Assembly (NCBI RefSeq): GCF_000374825.1
Contig: NZ_KB895380.1
Coordinates: 62,001-126,000, forward strand
Direction of reading: 5' to 3'
Source of the DNA: Paenibacillus sanguinis 2301083 = DSM 16941
Lineage (GTDB): Bacteria > Bacillota > Bacilli > Paenibacillales > Paenibacillaceae
DNA: 64,000 nucleotides
Made by a program: the position numbers and the translations under genes. Positions 46,373 through 54,768 of this stretch are shown one piece after another. The notes under the pieces are model-generated. The model saw only the letters and a list, made by a program, of their open reading frames with translations, did not search any database and had not been told where the DNA came from. Position 1 is the first letter of the stretch. Every line of letters starts with the position of its first letter.

Positions 46373-46816
46373 TTAATCCTGAATTTCAATCCGCTTCGAC
46401 TGTGTTGGCTGCCGCTTAGGCACTTCCAGCTTCAGCAATCCATCCTTCAGGGACGCCCGAATGCCGTCCTCGTCGATGTCCTGCACGTAAAATCTGCGGA
46501 CATACTCGCCATAGCGCCGTTCCTTGCGGACCACTTGTTGATGATTATCCTCTACACTACCATCTTCCTGATGAACTGCCTTAATCGTCAAGTAAGGAGC
46601 GGCATAGCCGATATCGATGTCCTCTTTCCGAAAACCGGGCAACTCGGCTTCCAGCAGATAGGCCTGATCCGTCTCGCGCACATCCGTCTTGAAGGACAGT
46701 GCCTGAGGTCTCATCGAGGTGAAGAAATCATCGTTGAACACATCGTTAAATGCCTTTGCCAACTGACCCCATGCATCCTCTCTACGTCTTCCAAATGGAA
46801 CCAAATCAAACATCAC
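46373..46816 (-). CDS. Hsp20/alpha-crystallin small heat-shock protein
   Basis: 147 residues. N-terminal variable region (MMFDLVPFGRRREDAWGQLA), alpha-crystallin domain (about 43-135) with FKTDVRETDQAYLLEAELPG, FRKEDIDI and ASLKDGLLKLEVPK, and a short C-terminal tail. These ATP-independent chaperones hold unfolding proteins. Two CtsR boxes and a sigma-A promoter precede it, so it is a heat-shock class III gene. Convergence with nothing; ends in tandem terminators. Confidence 0.94.
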   Translation of the reverse strand: MMFDLVPFGRRREDAWGQLAKAFNDVFNDDFFTSMRPQALSFKTDVRETDQAYLLEAELPGFRKEDIDIGYAAPYLTIKAVHQEDGSVEDNHQQVVRKERRYGEYVRRFYVQDIDEDGIRASLKDGLLKLEVPKRQPTQSKRIEIQD

Positions 46817-46829
46817 ACATTCCCCTTTC

Positions 46830-46846
46830 TTTGACTTTATTTGACC
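46830..46846 (-). promoter_or_regulatory. CtsR box 1 (hsp20)
   Basis: The minus strand reads GGTCAAATAAAGTCAAA, two heptads (A/G)GTCAAA three bases apart, a perfect CtsR operator. It lies 14 bases before the hsp20 start and just downstream of the -10. Confidence 0.85.
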
Positions 46847-46854
46847 TTACGCCT

Positions 46855-46884
46855 TTATTATAGAGCGACTCCTTCCCCTTGATC
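46855..46884 (-). promoter_or_regulatory. Sigma-A promoter of hsp20
   Basis: The minus strand has TTGATC and TATAAT 18 bases apart. Transcription would start within CtsR box 1, explaining repression. Confidence 0.7.
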
Positions 46885-46964
46885 AAAAACAATCTAAGGC
46901 CAAATTGAGCGATTATCGGCCATTTTAACTGATTTTTCATTATTAAAAAGTGTTTTTCTTTTTG

Positions 46965-46981
46965 TTTGACCTTTTTTGACT
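46965..46981 (-). promoter_or_regulatory. CtsR box 2
   Basis: The minus strand reads AGTCAAAAAAGGTCAAA, again a perfect CtsR operator, about 120 bases upstream of the first. It may serve a second hsp20 promoter or allow repressor looping. Confidence 0.8.
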
Positions 46982-47156
46982 TTTGAGTTTTTTACAATCA
47001 AACTTAATAGTTAACAGACCATCTTGTACCCCGATGACTACCCATTATGATCTTTTTAATAGACGCTGTGACAAATCTTATAATGCTTGTCTCATTAATC
47101 ATGCTAATATAAGGGCGCACAACATTGTGAAATAATACACAAAGGGGCGTTGCATA

Positions 47157-48926
47157 GTGAAAAAGAGTTTATTGGCAATTCTTATGGTGGGACTGATTAT
47201 GCTACTCGTCGTAGGTTGCAACCAAGAGAAGCCAGCCAATGAAGGTGCTGCTGCAGGCGGTAAATTTACGCCAGGCACTTACGAGGGCGTTTCAAAGGGG
47301 CATGGAGGAGAGATTAAAGCTACGGTAACCGTATCTGCTGACAAGATCGAGTCAATTGAGATTACAGCTGATGGCGAAACCGGCAGTATCGGTGACGGCG
47401 CTGTTGAACAGTTGACAGACGATATCGTCAATACTCAAAGCCTGGCGGTCGATGCTGTATCAGGAGCTAGTGAATCCAGTGCTGGGATTATCGAGGCAGT
47501 TACCCTCGCTCTGGAAAAAGCCGGGGCCGATATTGCTGCTCTGAAGGACCCAGCTAACAAGTTAGCCGTTGAGGAAGCCAAGCAAGAGGATCTTAACGTT
47601 GATGTCGTCATCGTTGGCTCAGGCGGAGCTGGCCTCTCAGCTGCGATCGAAGCCAAGGAAGCGGGGAAATCCGTTGTGATCCTTGAGCAGATGCCGATTA
47701 TCGGCGGTAACACCAACCGTGCAACCGGCGGCATTAACGCAGCTGAAACCAAGATTCAGGAAGAGAACGGCATTAAGGATTCCAAGCAAACGTTCTACGA
47801 TGACACCATGAAGGGCGGCCATGGCATCAACGATCCGGAATTGCTTCGCACCTTGGTCGATCATGCGCCGGAAGCCATTTATTGGCTGAATGACATGGGC
47901 GCCGGAATTTCCAGAGTGACCCTGTCCGGTGGAGCCACAAATCCGCGCATCCATACTCCGGCTGACGGGGCAGCTATCGGTCCAGTCGTGGTTGATGTGC
48001 TGTCGAAGAAATTAAAGGAGCTTGATGTTGATATTCTGCTCAACTCGAAAGCTGTGAAGCTTATTCAACAAGATGGTGCAGTTGTAGGCGTTGAAGCTGT
48101 CGATAAAAATGAAAATCCATTTAAAGTGAACGCCAAAGCGGTTATTCTCGCTACCGGCGGCTTTGGAGCCAACAGCGAAATGGTCGTAAAATATCGTCCT
48201 GAGTTGAAAGGATTCTCCACAACGAATCATGCCGGGGCAACTGGTTCCGGGATTGTCATGGCTGAGGAAGTTGGCGCAGATTTGATGCAAATTGAGCAAA
48301 TTCAGATCCATCCGACCACTGATCCGAAAACTGGCTATTTGTTCACTGAAGGACTTCGTGGTGATGGCGCCATCCTTGTAAATAAAGAAGCTAAACGCTT
48401 TACTAATGAGTTGCTTACAAGAGACGTTGTATCGCAAAATATCTTGAAGCAAACGGATAAGATAGCCTATCTGATTACAAATCAGGAAATGGTTGATGAA
48501 AATGCTTCGTTAGCCAAATATATTAAAGAAGGTTACGCAACCAAGGGAGATGACATTTCCCTGCTGGCTGGCGAATTGAACCTTGATGCTGCTACCTTGG
48601 AAACTACTTTGAAGACCTACACACAATTTGTAAAAGACGGTAAGGATACCGAATTCGAGAGAGCTCACTTGACTCAAACCCTTGAAGCAGGCCCTTACTA
48701 TGCTATCCCTGTCACACCAGGTATTCACCATACCATGGGTGGCGTGAAGATCGATACGAAAACGCATGTATTGAACAAGGAAGGACAAGCGATTTCCGGT
48801 CTGTATGCAGCCGGTGAAATCGCTGGCGGCGTGCACGGTGGCAACCGTATCGGCGGTAATGCTGTAGCCGACATCATCGTCTTTGGACGTATCGCAGGCC
48901 AAACAGCAGCCGCAGAATTAAAATAG
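47157..48926 (+). CDS. Exported FAD/FMN flavoprotein reductase (fumarate/urocanate reductase-like)
   Basis: 589 residues from GTG 47157 (AAGGGG upstream). Signal peptide with lipobox VVGC, lipid-anchored Cys21. Residues 37-120 are an FMN-binding domain with DAVSGASESS, where the Ser/Thr after GA usually carries covalent FMN. From 145 on, a FAD-binding fold: VVIVGSGGAGLSAAIEAKEAG, GGNTNRATGGINAA, and the substrate/proton residues in HHTMGGVKIDT and GGVHGGNRIGGNA. The family passes electrons from membrane quinols or flavins to fumarate, urocanate or other enoates outside the cell. The substrate cannot be chosen here. Single gene. Confidence 0.9.
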   Translation: MKKSLLAILMVGLIMLLVVGCNQEKPANEGAAAGGKFTPGTYEGVSKGHGGEIKATVTVSADKIESIEITADGETGSIGDGAVEQLTDDIVNTQSLAVDAVSGASESSAGIIEAVTLALEKAGADIAALKDPANKLAVEEAKQEDLNVDVVIVGSGGAGLSAAIEAKEAGKSVVILEQMPIIGGNTNRATGGINAAETKIQEENGIKDSKQTFYDDTMKGGHGINDPELLRTLVDHAPEAIYWLNDMGAGISRVTLSGGATNPRIHTPADGAAIGPVVVDVLSKKLKELDVDILLNSKAVKLIQQDGAVVGVEAVDKNENPFKVNAKAVILATGGFGANSEMVVKYRPELKGFSTTNHAGATGSGIVMAEEVGADLMQIEQIQIHPTTDPKTGYLFTEGLRGDGAILVNKEAKRFTNELLTRDVVSQNILKQTDKIAYLITNQEMVDENASLAKYIKEGYATKGDDISLLAGELNLDAATLETTLKTYTQFVKDGKDTEFERAHLTQTLEAGPYYAIPVTPGIHHTMGGVKIDTKTHVLNKEGQAISGLYAAGEIAGGVHGGNRIGGNAVADIIVFGRIAGQTAAAELK

Positions 48927-48943
48927 TTAAATAGATATAACCC

Positions 48944-48994
48944 AGCTCCTCCTCGCAAAATGAAAGAAACCATTTTGCGAGGAGGGGCTTTTTA
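48944..48994 (+). terminator. Terminator of the flavoprotein gene
   Basis: CCTCCTCGCAAAATG pairs perfectly with CATTTTGCGAGGAGG, followed by GGCTTTTTAT. Confidence 0.9.
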
Positions 48995-49067
48995 TGCATA
49001 TTTTACGAGAATATATCGTTGAGCTAACTGGCTAAATTAGAAAATAGTTTCATTTTAAAATATAGTA

Positions 49068-49229
49068 GGCTCAACCTCAAAATCAGTGCTTGATTATTAG
49101 CGCAACATTCGATGGCGGTTACATTCGATCAAAATACCCGCCTTGTAGCGACTGCGATTGCGTGTGAAATAATGACGGCGTTGAAAGGCTTTAATGCAAT
49201 TATGGCGGCCTTCTACGATTGCGTTTGTC
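49068..49229 (-). pseudogene. ISL3-type transposase C-terminal relic with terminal repeat
   Basis: On the minus strand, TNAIVEGRHNCIKAFQRRHY then FTRNRSRYKAGILIECNRHR is an intact C-terminal tail of an ISL3-type transposase ending in TAA at 49097. The 5' part is missing; at about 49229 the sequence joins an ABC ATPase fragment. The 25 bases 49068-49092 are the probable insertion-sequence end, since a near copy occurs alone at 34275. Confidence 0.75.
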
Positions 49230-49461
49230 CTCGGCATTGATGGTAGTTCACAAAGCCCTGCTGAGGGAATCCAGCGTCCTGCTATTCGACGAAATTGCCG
49301 CTCATTTGGACGATGAGACCAAAAGGCTGATGAATGAGCTCTTGCAAACTGCGCTCAATGACCGCATTTGTATCTTCATCGACCACAGCCATTCCTTTGA
49401 TATTCTTTGTAATAAGTCCTTGCGATTAGCTAAGCCAGCCGTGGAGATGGCTCACTCCTAG
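49219..49461 (+). pseudogene. ABC transporter ATPase C-terminal fragment
   Basis: The frame encodes SALMVVHKALLRESSVLLFD then EIAAHLDDETKRLMNELLQT, where VLLFDEIAAHLD is a Walker B/D-loop, and IFIDHSHSFDILCNKSLRL holds the switch His region. The nucleotide-binding loop, signature motif and membrane part are absent. It looks like the 3' remnant of an ABC exporter gene cut by the ISL3-type element. Probably not expressed. Confidence 0.7.
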
Positions 49462-49494
49462 AGCTGTTGGATGGCTTGATATCAGCAAAATGAG

Positions 49495-49530
49495 CAAGCC
49501 TTCGATTCTGTGATACGAATCGAAGGCTTG
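49495..49530. terminator. Hairpin after the ABC fragment
   Basis: CAAGCCTTCGATTC pairs perfectly with GAATCGAAGGCTTG over an eight-base loop, followed by TGTTCGTTT. Probably the original terminator of the lost ABC gene. Confidence 0.65.
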
Positions 49531-49585
49531 TGTTCGTTTAAACTCCAACCGTCCCTCTTCCGGCTACCCTTCACTAATTACGACT

Positions 49586-49690
49586 TTACATTGCTTCAAC
49601 CTCTTGTTCGAGCTTCTGGAGCCGTTTGTGCATCTTATAGAAATAAGGGGTTGTGCATACAATCAGAATAATAAGGATGCCGATAACCAT
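49586..49690 (-). CDS. Small single-pass membrane protein, 34 residues
   Basis: ATG 49690 with AAGGGAG upstream opens 34 codons. The product has a hydrophobic segment (MVIGILIILIVCTTPYFY) and a charged helical tail (KMHKRLQKLEQEVEAM). Small proteins of this form are common in Gram-positive genomes beside transporters or sensors. No family recognised. Confidence 0.55.
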   Translation of the reverse strand: MVIGILIILIVCTTPYFYKMHKRLQKLEQEVEAM

Positions 49691-49778
49691 CAGAAAACTC
49701 CCTTTTAACCCATTCATTGGAGGGTTCATCTATAGAGGAAGCTATCTAGCTCTACTATTACGCAACAATCGCCAGACT

Positions 49779-49960
49779 TAACGGGAAATCCTCCATATAA
49801 AAGTTACTTTTAGAGTAACAACAAGCCATTATAGGGAAATGCTCCATATAATTCGGGCTAAATCGCCCAATATGGGCCTAAATCGTGGATTTATAGGGAG
49901 TTTTTCCAATTAAATCTCTATAATTAACACTTTTCCACAAATTAACGGGAGTATTTCATA
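49779..49960. repeat. Four degenerate short repeats spaced 50-62 bases
   Basis: Related motifs ACGGGAAATCCTCCATATAA (49781), ATAGGGAAATGCTCCATATA (49831), ATAGGGAGTTTTTCCAAT (49893) and ACGGGAGTATTTCATA (49945) recur at intervals of 50, 62 and 52 bases. Not coding. Meaning unknown. Confidence 0.5.
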
Positions 49961-50062
49961 CTGTTGAGAAAGTTGGTTTTCCGTACATCTCGCATAGAAG
50001 AGCCCTTAGCCTATAAGGGTTCTTCTCCATAGAAATGGTACGTCACGCCCTTTCTCAACAGT
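49960..50062. repeat. 103-bp inverted-repeat element with 13-bp perfect ends
   Basis: ACTGTTGAGAAAG (49960-49972) and CTTTCTCAACAGT (50050-50062) are perfect inverted ends. Inside is a strong hairpin around GAGCCCTTAGCCTATAAGGG. No ORF; MITE-like. Confidence 0.65.
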
Positions 50063-50204
50063 CTGAGCATTTCCTACTAATGTGCCCCAACGGCATTAAC
50101 AGTAGGTTGTAGAAGTATGCTCCCCGTTGAATGACGTCCCTTGAATGTTTACTGCCTCTTGGATATGAGGCCCATGTCTGTTATCGGCAGACAGTTGCCA
50201 TGAT

Positions 50205-50295
50205 CGTTATATCACTGTATCACTATATTGCTAATTCAGTCACTATATTGCTATATCGCTATATCAGTCACTGTATCACTATATCGCTAATCATG
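50205..50295. repeat. Low-complexity A+T-rich tandem repeat
   Basis: Variants of the octamer-like unit TATATCGCTA/TATCACTATA recur about ten times (for example CTATATTGCTATATCGCTAT). No spacers or conserved palindromes; a simple-sequence tract just before the thioredoxin-like gene stop. Confidence 0.7.
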
Positions 50296-50325
50296 ATTAG
50301 TAATCTTCCCTTCAAAATGAAACAT

Positions 50326-51117
50326 TTACTGCCCGCCTTCAGCAGCCAACGCCGCCTCAACAGCAGCAGCCAATTCCTCGTAGGAAGAGCTCGGCAGCAG
50401 CTCGCCGTTCACCATGAACTGCGGCGTGCCGTTGACGCCATAGTACCCGGCCGTCTTGAAGTCTTCTTTCACGGCCAGCATGTAGGTACGGTCCTGCAAA
50501 TCCTTGGCGAATCGTTCATGGTCAATGCCGTCGATGTTCTTCTTGACGAAGTCGAGCAGGAATTCAGGTGTAGCCCAGATTTTCGTCTCGTCGCCTTGGT
50601 TGGCGTATAGCTTCTTCTTGAATTCCCAGAACTTGTCGTTGCTTTGCGCGGCGATCGCTTCACCTGCACTGGCTGCCATAATAGAATCCCGGTCGATAAA
50701 TGCATAGTTGGTGAAGAAAAATTCCACCTTCCCGGTATCAATAAACTCTTGCTGGAATCGATCCATGTTGGCCTCTTCCCATTTCATGCAGGCCGGACAT
50801 TTGAAGTCAGCGAATTCCATCACCTTGACCTTGGCCTCGGGACTGCCCAGATGGGGTTGCTTCTCGTATTTTAATCCCTTGGCTTCATAATCTCCTCTAA
50901 TCTCAGTGTAATTCGGCAGGTCCTGCAGCGAGGATGCCTCGGGTTCTTTGGAATCTCTCAGTAAGAAAAAGGACAACACAATCACGACCACGCCTATAAC
51001 AATTAGCGATAGTACAAATAAAAAGTTGGATTTTTCTCCACGTTTCCCTTGATTTTTCGCTGCCTTACCTTTAGGGGCTGGTTTGCCACCTTGATTTCTA
51101 CTCTTGCCTTGGGCCAT
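50326..51117 (-). CDS. Membrane-anchored DsbA-like thiol-disulfide oxidoreductase (BdbD type)
   Basis: 263 residues. A lysine-rich cytoplasmic start (1-30), one membrane anchor (about 32-53) and an extracellular thioredoxin fold with an all-helical insert. Active site CPAC (107-110) in MEFADFKCPACMKW and the cis-proline loop GVNGTPQFMVNGE near 232. BdbD-like proteins form disulfides in exported proteins. The usual reoxidising partner BdbC is not adjacent, so it would have to be encoded elsewhere. ATG follows GGAGGTATG. Confidence 0.9.
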   Translation of the reverse strand: MAQGKSRNQGGKPAPKGKAAKNQGKRGEKSNFLFVLSLIVIGVVVIVLSFFLLRDSKEPEASSLQDLPNYTEIRGDYEAKGLKYEKQPHLGSPEAKVKVMEFADFKCPACMKWEEANMDRFQQEFIDTGKVEFFFTNYAFIDRDSIMAASAGEAIAAQSNDKFWEFKKKLYANQGDETKIWATPEFLLDFVKKNIDGIDHERFAKDLQDRTYMLAVKEDFKTAGYYGVNGTPQFMVNGELLPSSSYEELAAAVEAALAAEGGQ

Positions 51118-51207
51118 GCGCGCTCATACCTCCAAATGTTGGTTTCGTCCTCATTCTAGCGTATGGTCCCGGGCCAGGGACGTAATGTTAGTCACAGCTT
51201 GATGATA

Positions 51208-51579
51208 TTAAGTATCATTTAGCCGCATTAGTACAGCTTCCCGGGCAGCTTTGCTAAGCCCCTTCAGCACCAGATCATAGGAGTGGTCGATCATAGCCCG
51301 CAGATCATCCATCGGCAGGCTGCCGTCGACAATGACGGTGTTCCAATGCTTCTTGTTCAAATGATACCCGGCAGTTACACTGGCATGCTGCTCTCGCAAA
51401 TTCTCTGCAATGACCGGATCACATTTCAGCGAGATGGATACCCCTGAAGAATCCCCTGGAACAGGCAGCAATGCAAACATTTTGCCTCCTACCTTCATAA
51501 CCGCCGGATCGGGTCCAAAGGGGTATTCCTCGACCGCTCCCTTTTTGGACAAACAGTATTTTCTCAATTGCCTGTGCAC
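51208..51579 (-). CDS. MmcQ/YjbR-like protein
   Basis: 123 residues from GTG 51579 with AGGAGAGGTG eight bases upstream (GTG 51585 is possible). CLSKKGAVEEYPFGPDPAVMKVGGKMFALL and HLNKKHWNTVIVDGSLP mark the YjbR/CyaY-like fold family. Proteins of this family resemble a double-wing DNA-binding fold, but their role is unknown. Single gene. Confidence 0.88.
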   Translation of the reverse strand: MHRQLRKYCLSKKGAVEEYPFGPDPAVMKVGGKMFALLPVPGDSSGVSISLKCDPVIAENLREQHASVTAGYHLNKKHWNTVIVDGSLPMDDLRAMIDHSYDLVLKGLSKAAREAVLMRLNDT

Positions 51580-51721
51580 GGACACCTCTCCTAACCTTGT
51601 CTTATTCTGGTGTAACTATACCATTTGTGCTAACACTCTGCACAATTTCACGGAGTTATCTAAATTACCCCAGGCGAATGAGCATTCAAGCTTACATTAA
51701 ACAAGCACAAACTTTTCGCAA

Positions 51722-51762
51722 AAAAATGACGGCATCGGGGTTATCCCCTGCCGTCATTTTCA
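51722..51762 (-). terminator. Terminator of tgl
   Basis: AAAATGACGGCA pairs with TGCCGTCATTTT, with an inner GGGG/CCCC stem; A and T runs flank both sides, so it works in both directions. Confidence 0.85.
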
Positions 51763-51789
51763 ACTTTCTTATTGGCAGAAAAACATGCC

Positions 51790-52584
51790 TTAAGCCTGCT
51801 GTCCTGCTCCAAAGTAGCGATACACCGAAGTGCCGATTCGTGCATACACGCCCTGAAGCCGGCGAATATGATTATAATCGGGACGAATGACGAGGTCGAG
51901 CAGGTAAGCCGATCTTCGCGCGCCTGGCTTCCGCCGCTGATTCAATGCGGCAATGATTTCCGCCGAAGTGCGCAGTCCTATCCCATGACCATAGTAGAGA
52001 TCGTCCCCCATGACGATAACATTTTCCCCTTGCCACTCCGGAGTCTGCGGATTATGGTCGGGGTTCTTGAAATAGAGGATATCTCCCGGATACACTCCCA
52101 GCCTGCGATTCATCTGCGTGAACCCAAGGTCGCTGTCATAGTGCCAGTCAAATAAATACAAATTAGTAAAATACGTATTGAAGGACTGGCTGCCAATCTG
52201 TTCAAGCACCGCCTTGTACATCACAATCATCATGGCCATGGAGCACTCAAAGCCGTAAAGCGGTCCATTGATATAGATATCTTGAATAGCAACCGAAGGA
52301 GCGACGCCCTCTCTCAAGCGGAAGCCCCCTTCGTCCGTACGGGACCAGTACATCTCGTTACAATGCGATTTGCGATATACGGCAAACTTGGCCCCACTCT
52401 GGTTCAGCGCCAAAGCCGACTCAACAATCGATCCCCGTAAGTTCAATTCGAAGAGAAGCTCATCCAGCGAGCTATACCGATGGGGCACCGGACTCCTCTC
52501 CATAGCCTGCACAATTTCCTGTTGGAACGGAGGCAGGCTCATTTGCGATAGCCGGCTCTTGTCGCTCGGTGGCAGAACAATCAA
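51790..52584 (-). CDS. tgl: Spore-type protein-glutamine gamma-glutamyltransferase
   Basis: 264 residues, close to the 245 of B. subtilis Tgl. Start is TTG 52584 with AAGGAGGGG upstream. Catalytic Cys114 lies in PLYGFECSMAMMIVMYKA; QDIYINGPL before it and VYPGDILYFKNPDHNPQTPE, then GENVIVMGDDLYYGHGIG with the catalytic Glu/His are conserved. Tgl cross-links spore coat proteins through glutamine-lysine bonds. Presence indicates an endospore former. Sporulation promoter not located. Confidence 0.93.
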   Translation of the reverse strand: MIVLPPSDKSRLSQMSLPPFQQEIVQAMERSPVPHRYSSLDELLFELNLRGSIVESALALNQSGAKFAVYRKSHCNEMYWSRTDEGGFRLREGVAPSVAIQDIYINGPLYGFECSMAMMIVMYKAVLEQIGSQSFNTYFTNLYLFDWHYDSDLGFTQMNRRLGVYPGDILYFKNPDHNPQTPEWQGENVIVMGDDLYYGHGIGLRTSAEIIAALNQRRKPGARRSAYLLDLVIRPDYNHIRRLQGVYARIGTSVYRYFGAGQQA

Positions 52585-52672
52585 CCCATTCCCCTCCTTG
52601 TCATGTTAGGGTATTCAGGTTATTGTACGTGCGATCGCCCGGTTTGGTGATCATTCACCCGTACACCCAAGC

Positions 52673-54490
52673 CTACTTTTGCAAATGGAAGGGCACGGTG
52701 GCGATAACGACGTCCTTATGGTTGTACAAGTAAGCTCTTAACACCAGACTGGACTGGTTATGCAGCATATTTTGCCACCAATGGCGTGTAATGAATTGCG
52801 GAATCAGCACCGTGATATGATCGGTCTCGGACGTCTTCCACTCTACGGTATCAATAAACCTCATAATCGGCCGGACAATGCTTCTAAAGCTCGATCTCAG
52901 TGTAATCAACCGTACCCCCGGATTCCATTCCGCCCATTTCTGCTCCATCCGCTTGATCTCCTCATCATCAAAGCCCACATATACGGCTACCACATTATCA
53001 GTCAGCGATTTGGCATAACCCAGCGAATTCATGACGACACGTGTAATTCCGGCCACCGGTACCACGATCGTGCTTCCCTTCATTACAGGCTTCTCCACAT
53101 CCATGGATATCCGTAGCTGCTGAGCAATATTCAGATAATGGCGATGAATCTGGAAGAACAGGAACATGACCAACGGCAGGAAGATGAAGACGACCCACAC
53201 ATGCGAGAACTTGGTAATGATAAAAATGAGTGTAATTCCGAGCGTCGTCAGCATCCCCACTGTGTTGATTGCAAACCGGAGCATCCAGCCTTTGGGCTTC
53301 AGCTTCAGCCAGCGAACCATCATCCCGAGCTGTGACAGGGTAAATGGGATAAACACCCCTACGGCATAAAGGGGAATCAAGCTCTCCGTATTCCCGCCGA
53401 AGCCAATAACCAGCAAGGCCGAGGCCACTCCAAGAAAAATAATGCCGTTCGAGAAGCCCAAGCGATCCCCGCGAACCATAAAAGCATGAGGCATATATTT
53501 ATCCTTGGCCAGCATAAACGCCAGCAGCGGGAACGCCGAGTACGCTGTGTTGGCCGCAAGGAACAGGATCAACGCCGTAATGCCCTGGATGATGTAGTAA
53601 AGTGTGCCACGGCCAAAGGTGGACTCTGCGATTTGCGAGACAACCGTAGCCTGAGGGTCCGGCTTGATCCCGTACCAATACGCCAACAGGCTAATACCAA
53701 TAAACATCGTGCACAAAATAATGCCCATCATCGCCAGGGTAGCCGCTGCATTACGAGCTGCTGGCTTTTTGAAGTTGGGAATGGCATTGGACACCGCTTC
53801 TACTCCGGTTAAGGCCGAACAGCCAGAGCTAAACGCCTTTAATAACAAGAATAAGCTAATGTTGGATACGGTAGCCCCCATCTCCGGTGCGGCAGCATGA
53901 ATACCGCCCATAGCATATTTGATGACTCCTGTACCAATCAAGACGAAAATGGCTATGACAAACAGATATACCGGCACCGCCAGCACAGAAGCCGACTCTG
54001 TCACTCCGCGCAAGTTCATCAGTGTAAGGAGTGTAATCATTATCAGCGCAATTAGAACCCGGTGATCATACAGTCCAGGAAAGGCTGAAATAATGGCATC
54101 CGTCCCGGCGGATGAACTCACCGCTACGGTCAGAATGTAGTCTACGAGCAGCGAACCCCCGGCGAGCAGCCCCGTGGATCGTCCCAGATTATCCATCGCC
54201 ACAATATAAGCCCCACCCCCAGATGGATAGGAAAAGATAGTTTGTCGGTAAGATAAGATCAATATGAGTAAGAGTCCCAATACAGCGAAAGAGATCGGAA
54301 TGGAGTACCACAAAGCGGAGAATCCCGCTGCCATCAGGACGAGCAGAATTTGCTCGGTCCCATATGCCACAGACGATAGCGCGTCCGAAGACAGAATGGC
54401 CAAAGCCTTCAGCTTGCCTAGCTTCTCCCCCTCGATTTCCTTGCTTTTCATCGGCCGCCCAATGAGTACCCGTTTGATTTTGTTTACCAT
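52673..54490 (-). CDS. kimA: KimA-type potassium importer (APC family)
   Basis: 605 residues. Twelve membrane helices (about 30-460) of the amino acid/polyamine/cation fold, with LSSDALSSVAYGTEQILLVL near 34 and YPSGGGAYIVAMDNLG near 88, then a soluble C-terminal domain of about 130 residues. This is the KimA (YdaO) layout: a proton-coupled K+ importer inhibited by c-di-AMP. A c-di-AMP riboswitch directly upstream strongly supports the assignment. ATG follows GAGGGGAT. Confidence 0.92.
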   Translation of the reverse strand: MVNKIKRVLIGRPMKSKEIEGEKLGKLKALAILSSDALSSVAYGTEQILLVLMAAGFSALWYSIPISFAVLGLLLILILSYRQTIFSYPSGGGAYIVAMDNLGRSTGLLAGGSLLVDYILTVAVSSSAGTDAIISAFPGLYDHRVLIALIMITLLTLMNLRGVTESASVLAVPVYLFVIAIFVLIGTGVIKYAMGGIHAAAPEMGATVSNISLFLLLKAFSSGCSALTGVEAVSNAIPNFKKPAARNAAATLAMMGIILCTMFIGISLLAYWYGIKPDPQATVVSQIAESTFGRGTLYYIIQGITALILFLAANTAYSAFPLLAFMLAKDKYMPHAFMVRGDRLGFSNGIIFLGVASALLVIGFGGNTESLIPLYAVGVFIPFTLSQLGMMVRWLKLKPKGWMLRFAINTVGMLTTLGITLIFIITKFSHVWVVFIFLPLVMFLFFQIHRHYLNIAQQLRISMDVEKPVMKGSTIVVPVAGITRVVMNSLGYAKSLTDNVVAVYVGFDDEEIKRMEQKWAEWNPGVRLITLRSSFRSIVRPIMRFIDTVEWKTSETDHITVLIPQFITRHWWQNMLHNQSSLVLRAYLYNHKDVVIATVPFHLQK

Positions 54491-54533
54491 GTTATATCCC
54501 CTCTTCTTGCTTCAAGATGCCTGATGACAACAG

Positions 54534-54573
54534 AAAAAGGCCGCAGGAAAGTTGGACTTTCCCGCAGCCGCTT
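54534..54573 (-). terminator. Regulated terminator in the kimA leader
   Basis: GGCTGCGGGAAAGT pairs with ACTTTCCTGCGGCC (two G-U pairs) over a three-base loop, followed on the minus strand by TTTTT. It lies directly after the riboswitch and is the expected expression platform: c-di-AMP binding leaves it formed. Confidence 0.85.
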
Positions 54574-54582
54574 CTTTTCGGA

Positions 54583-54768
54583 GCGTACACCACGACAATT
54601 CCCTCTTTCGGACGCTTGCGGAGTTAGCTGACGGATTCGGGCACGAAAGCAGCCCTACGCTTGGTTGGCGAGTATGCCAGCCCAGCGATTCACCCCTGAA
54701 ACGGGCCAAGCAAGGCCCTTTTCGATGGTTCCCCCGTTTCTGATATGTCAGAATTCAGCGATCAGGTA
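54583..54768 (-). promoter_or_regulatory. c-di-AMP (ydaO-yuaA) riboswitch
   Basis: The minus strand shows the conserved blocks in order: GATCGCTGAATT, CGGGGGAACCA, CAGGGGTGAATCGC, GTAGGGCTGCTTTCG, CCGAATCCGTCAGCTAACTC, CGCAAGCG and GAGGGAATTGTCG. These are the hallmark sequences of the ydaO aptamer. High c-di-AMP (plenty of K+) should stop transcription of kimA at the terminator just downstream. Confidence 0.93.

Noticed and set aside
50205..50295. Possible CRISPR array
   Set aside because: Units are only 8-10 bases, contiguous and variable, with no spacers and no cas genes nearby; simple-sequence tract instead.
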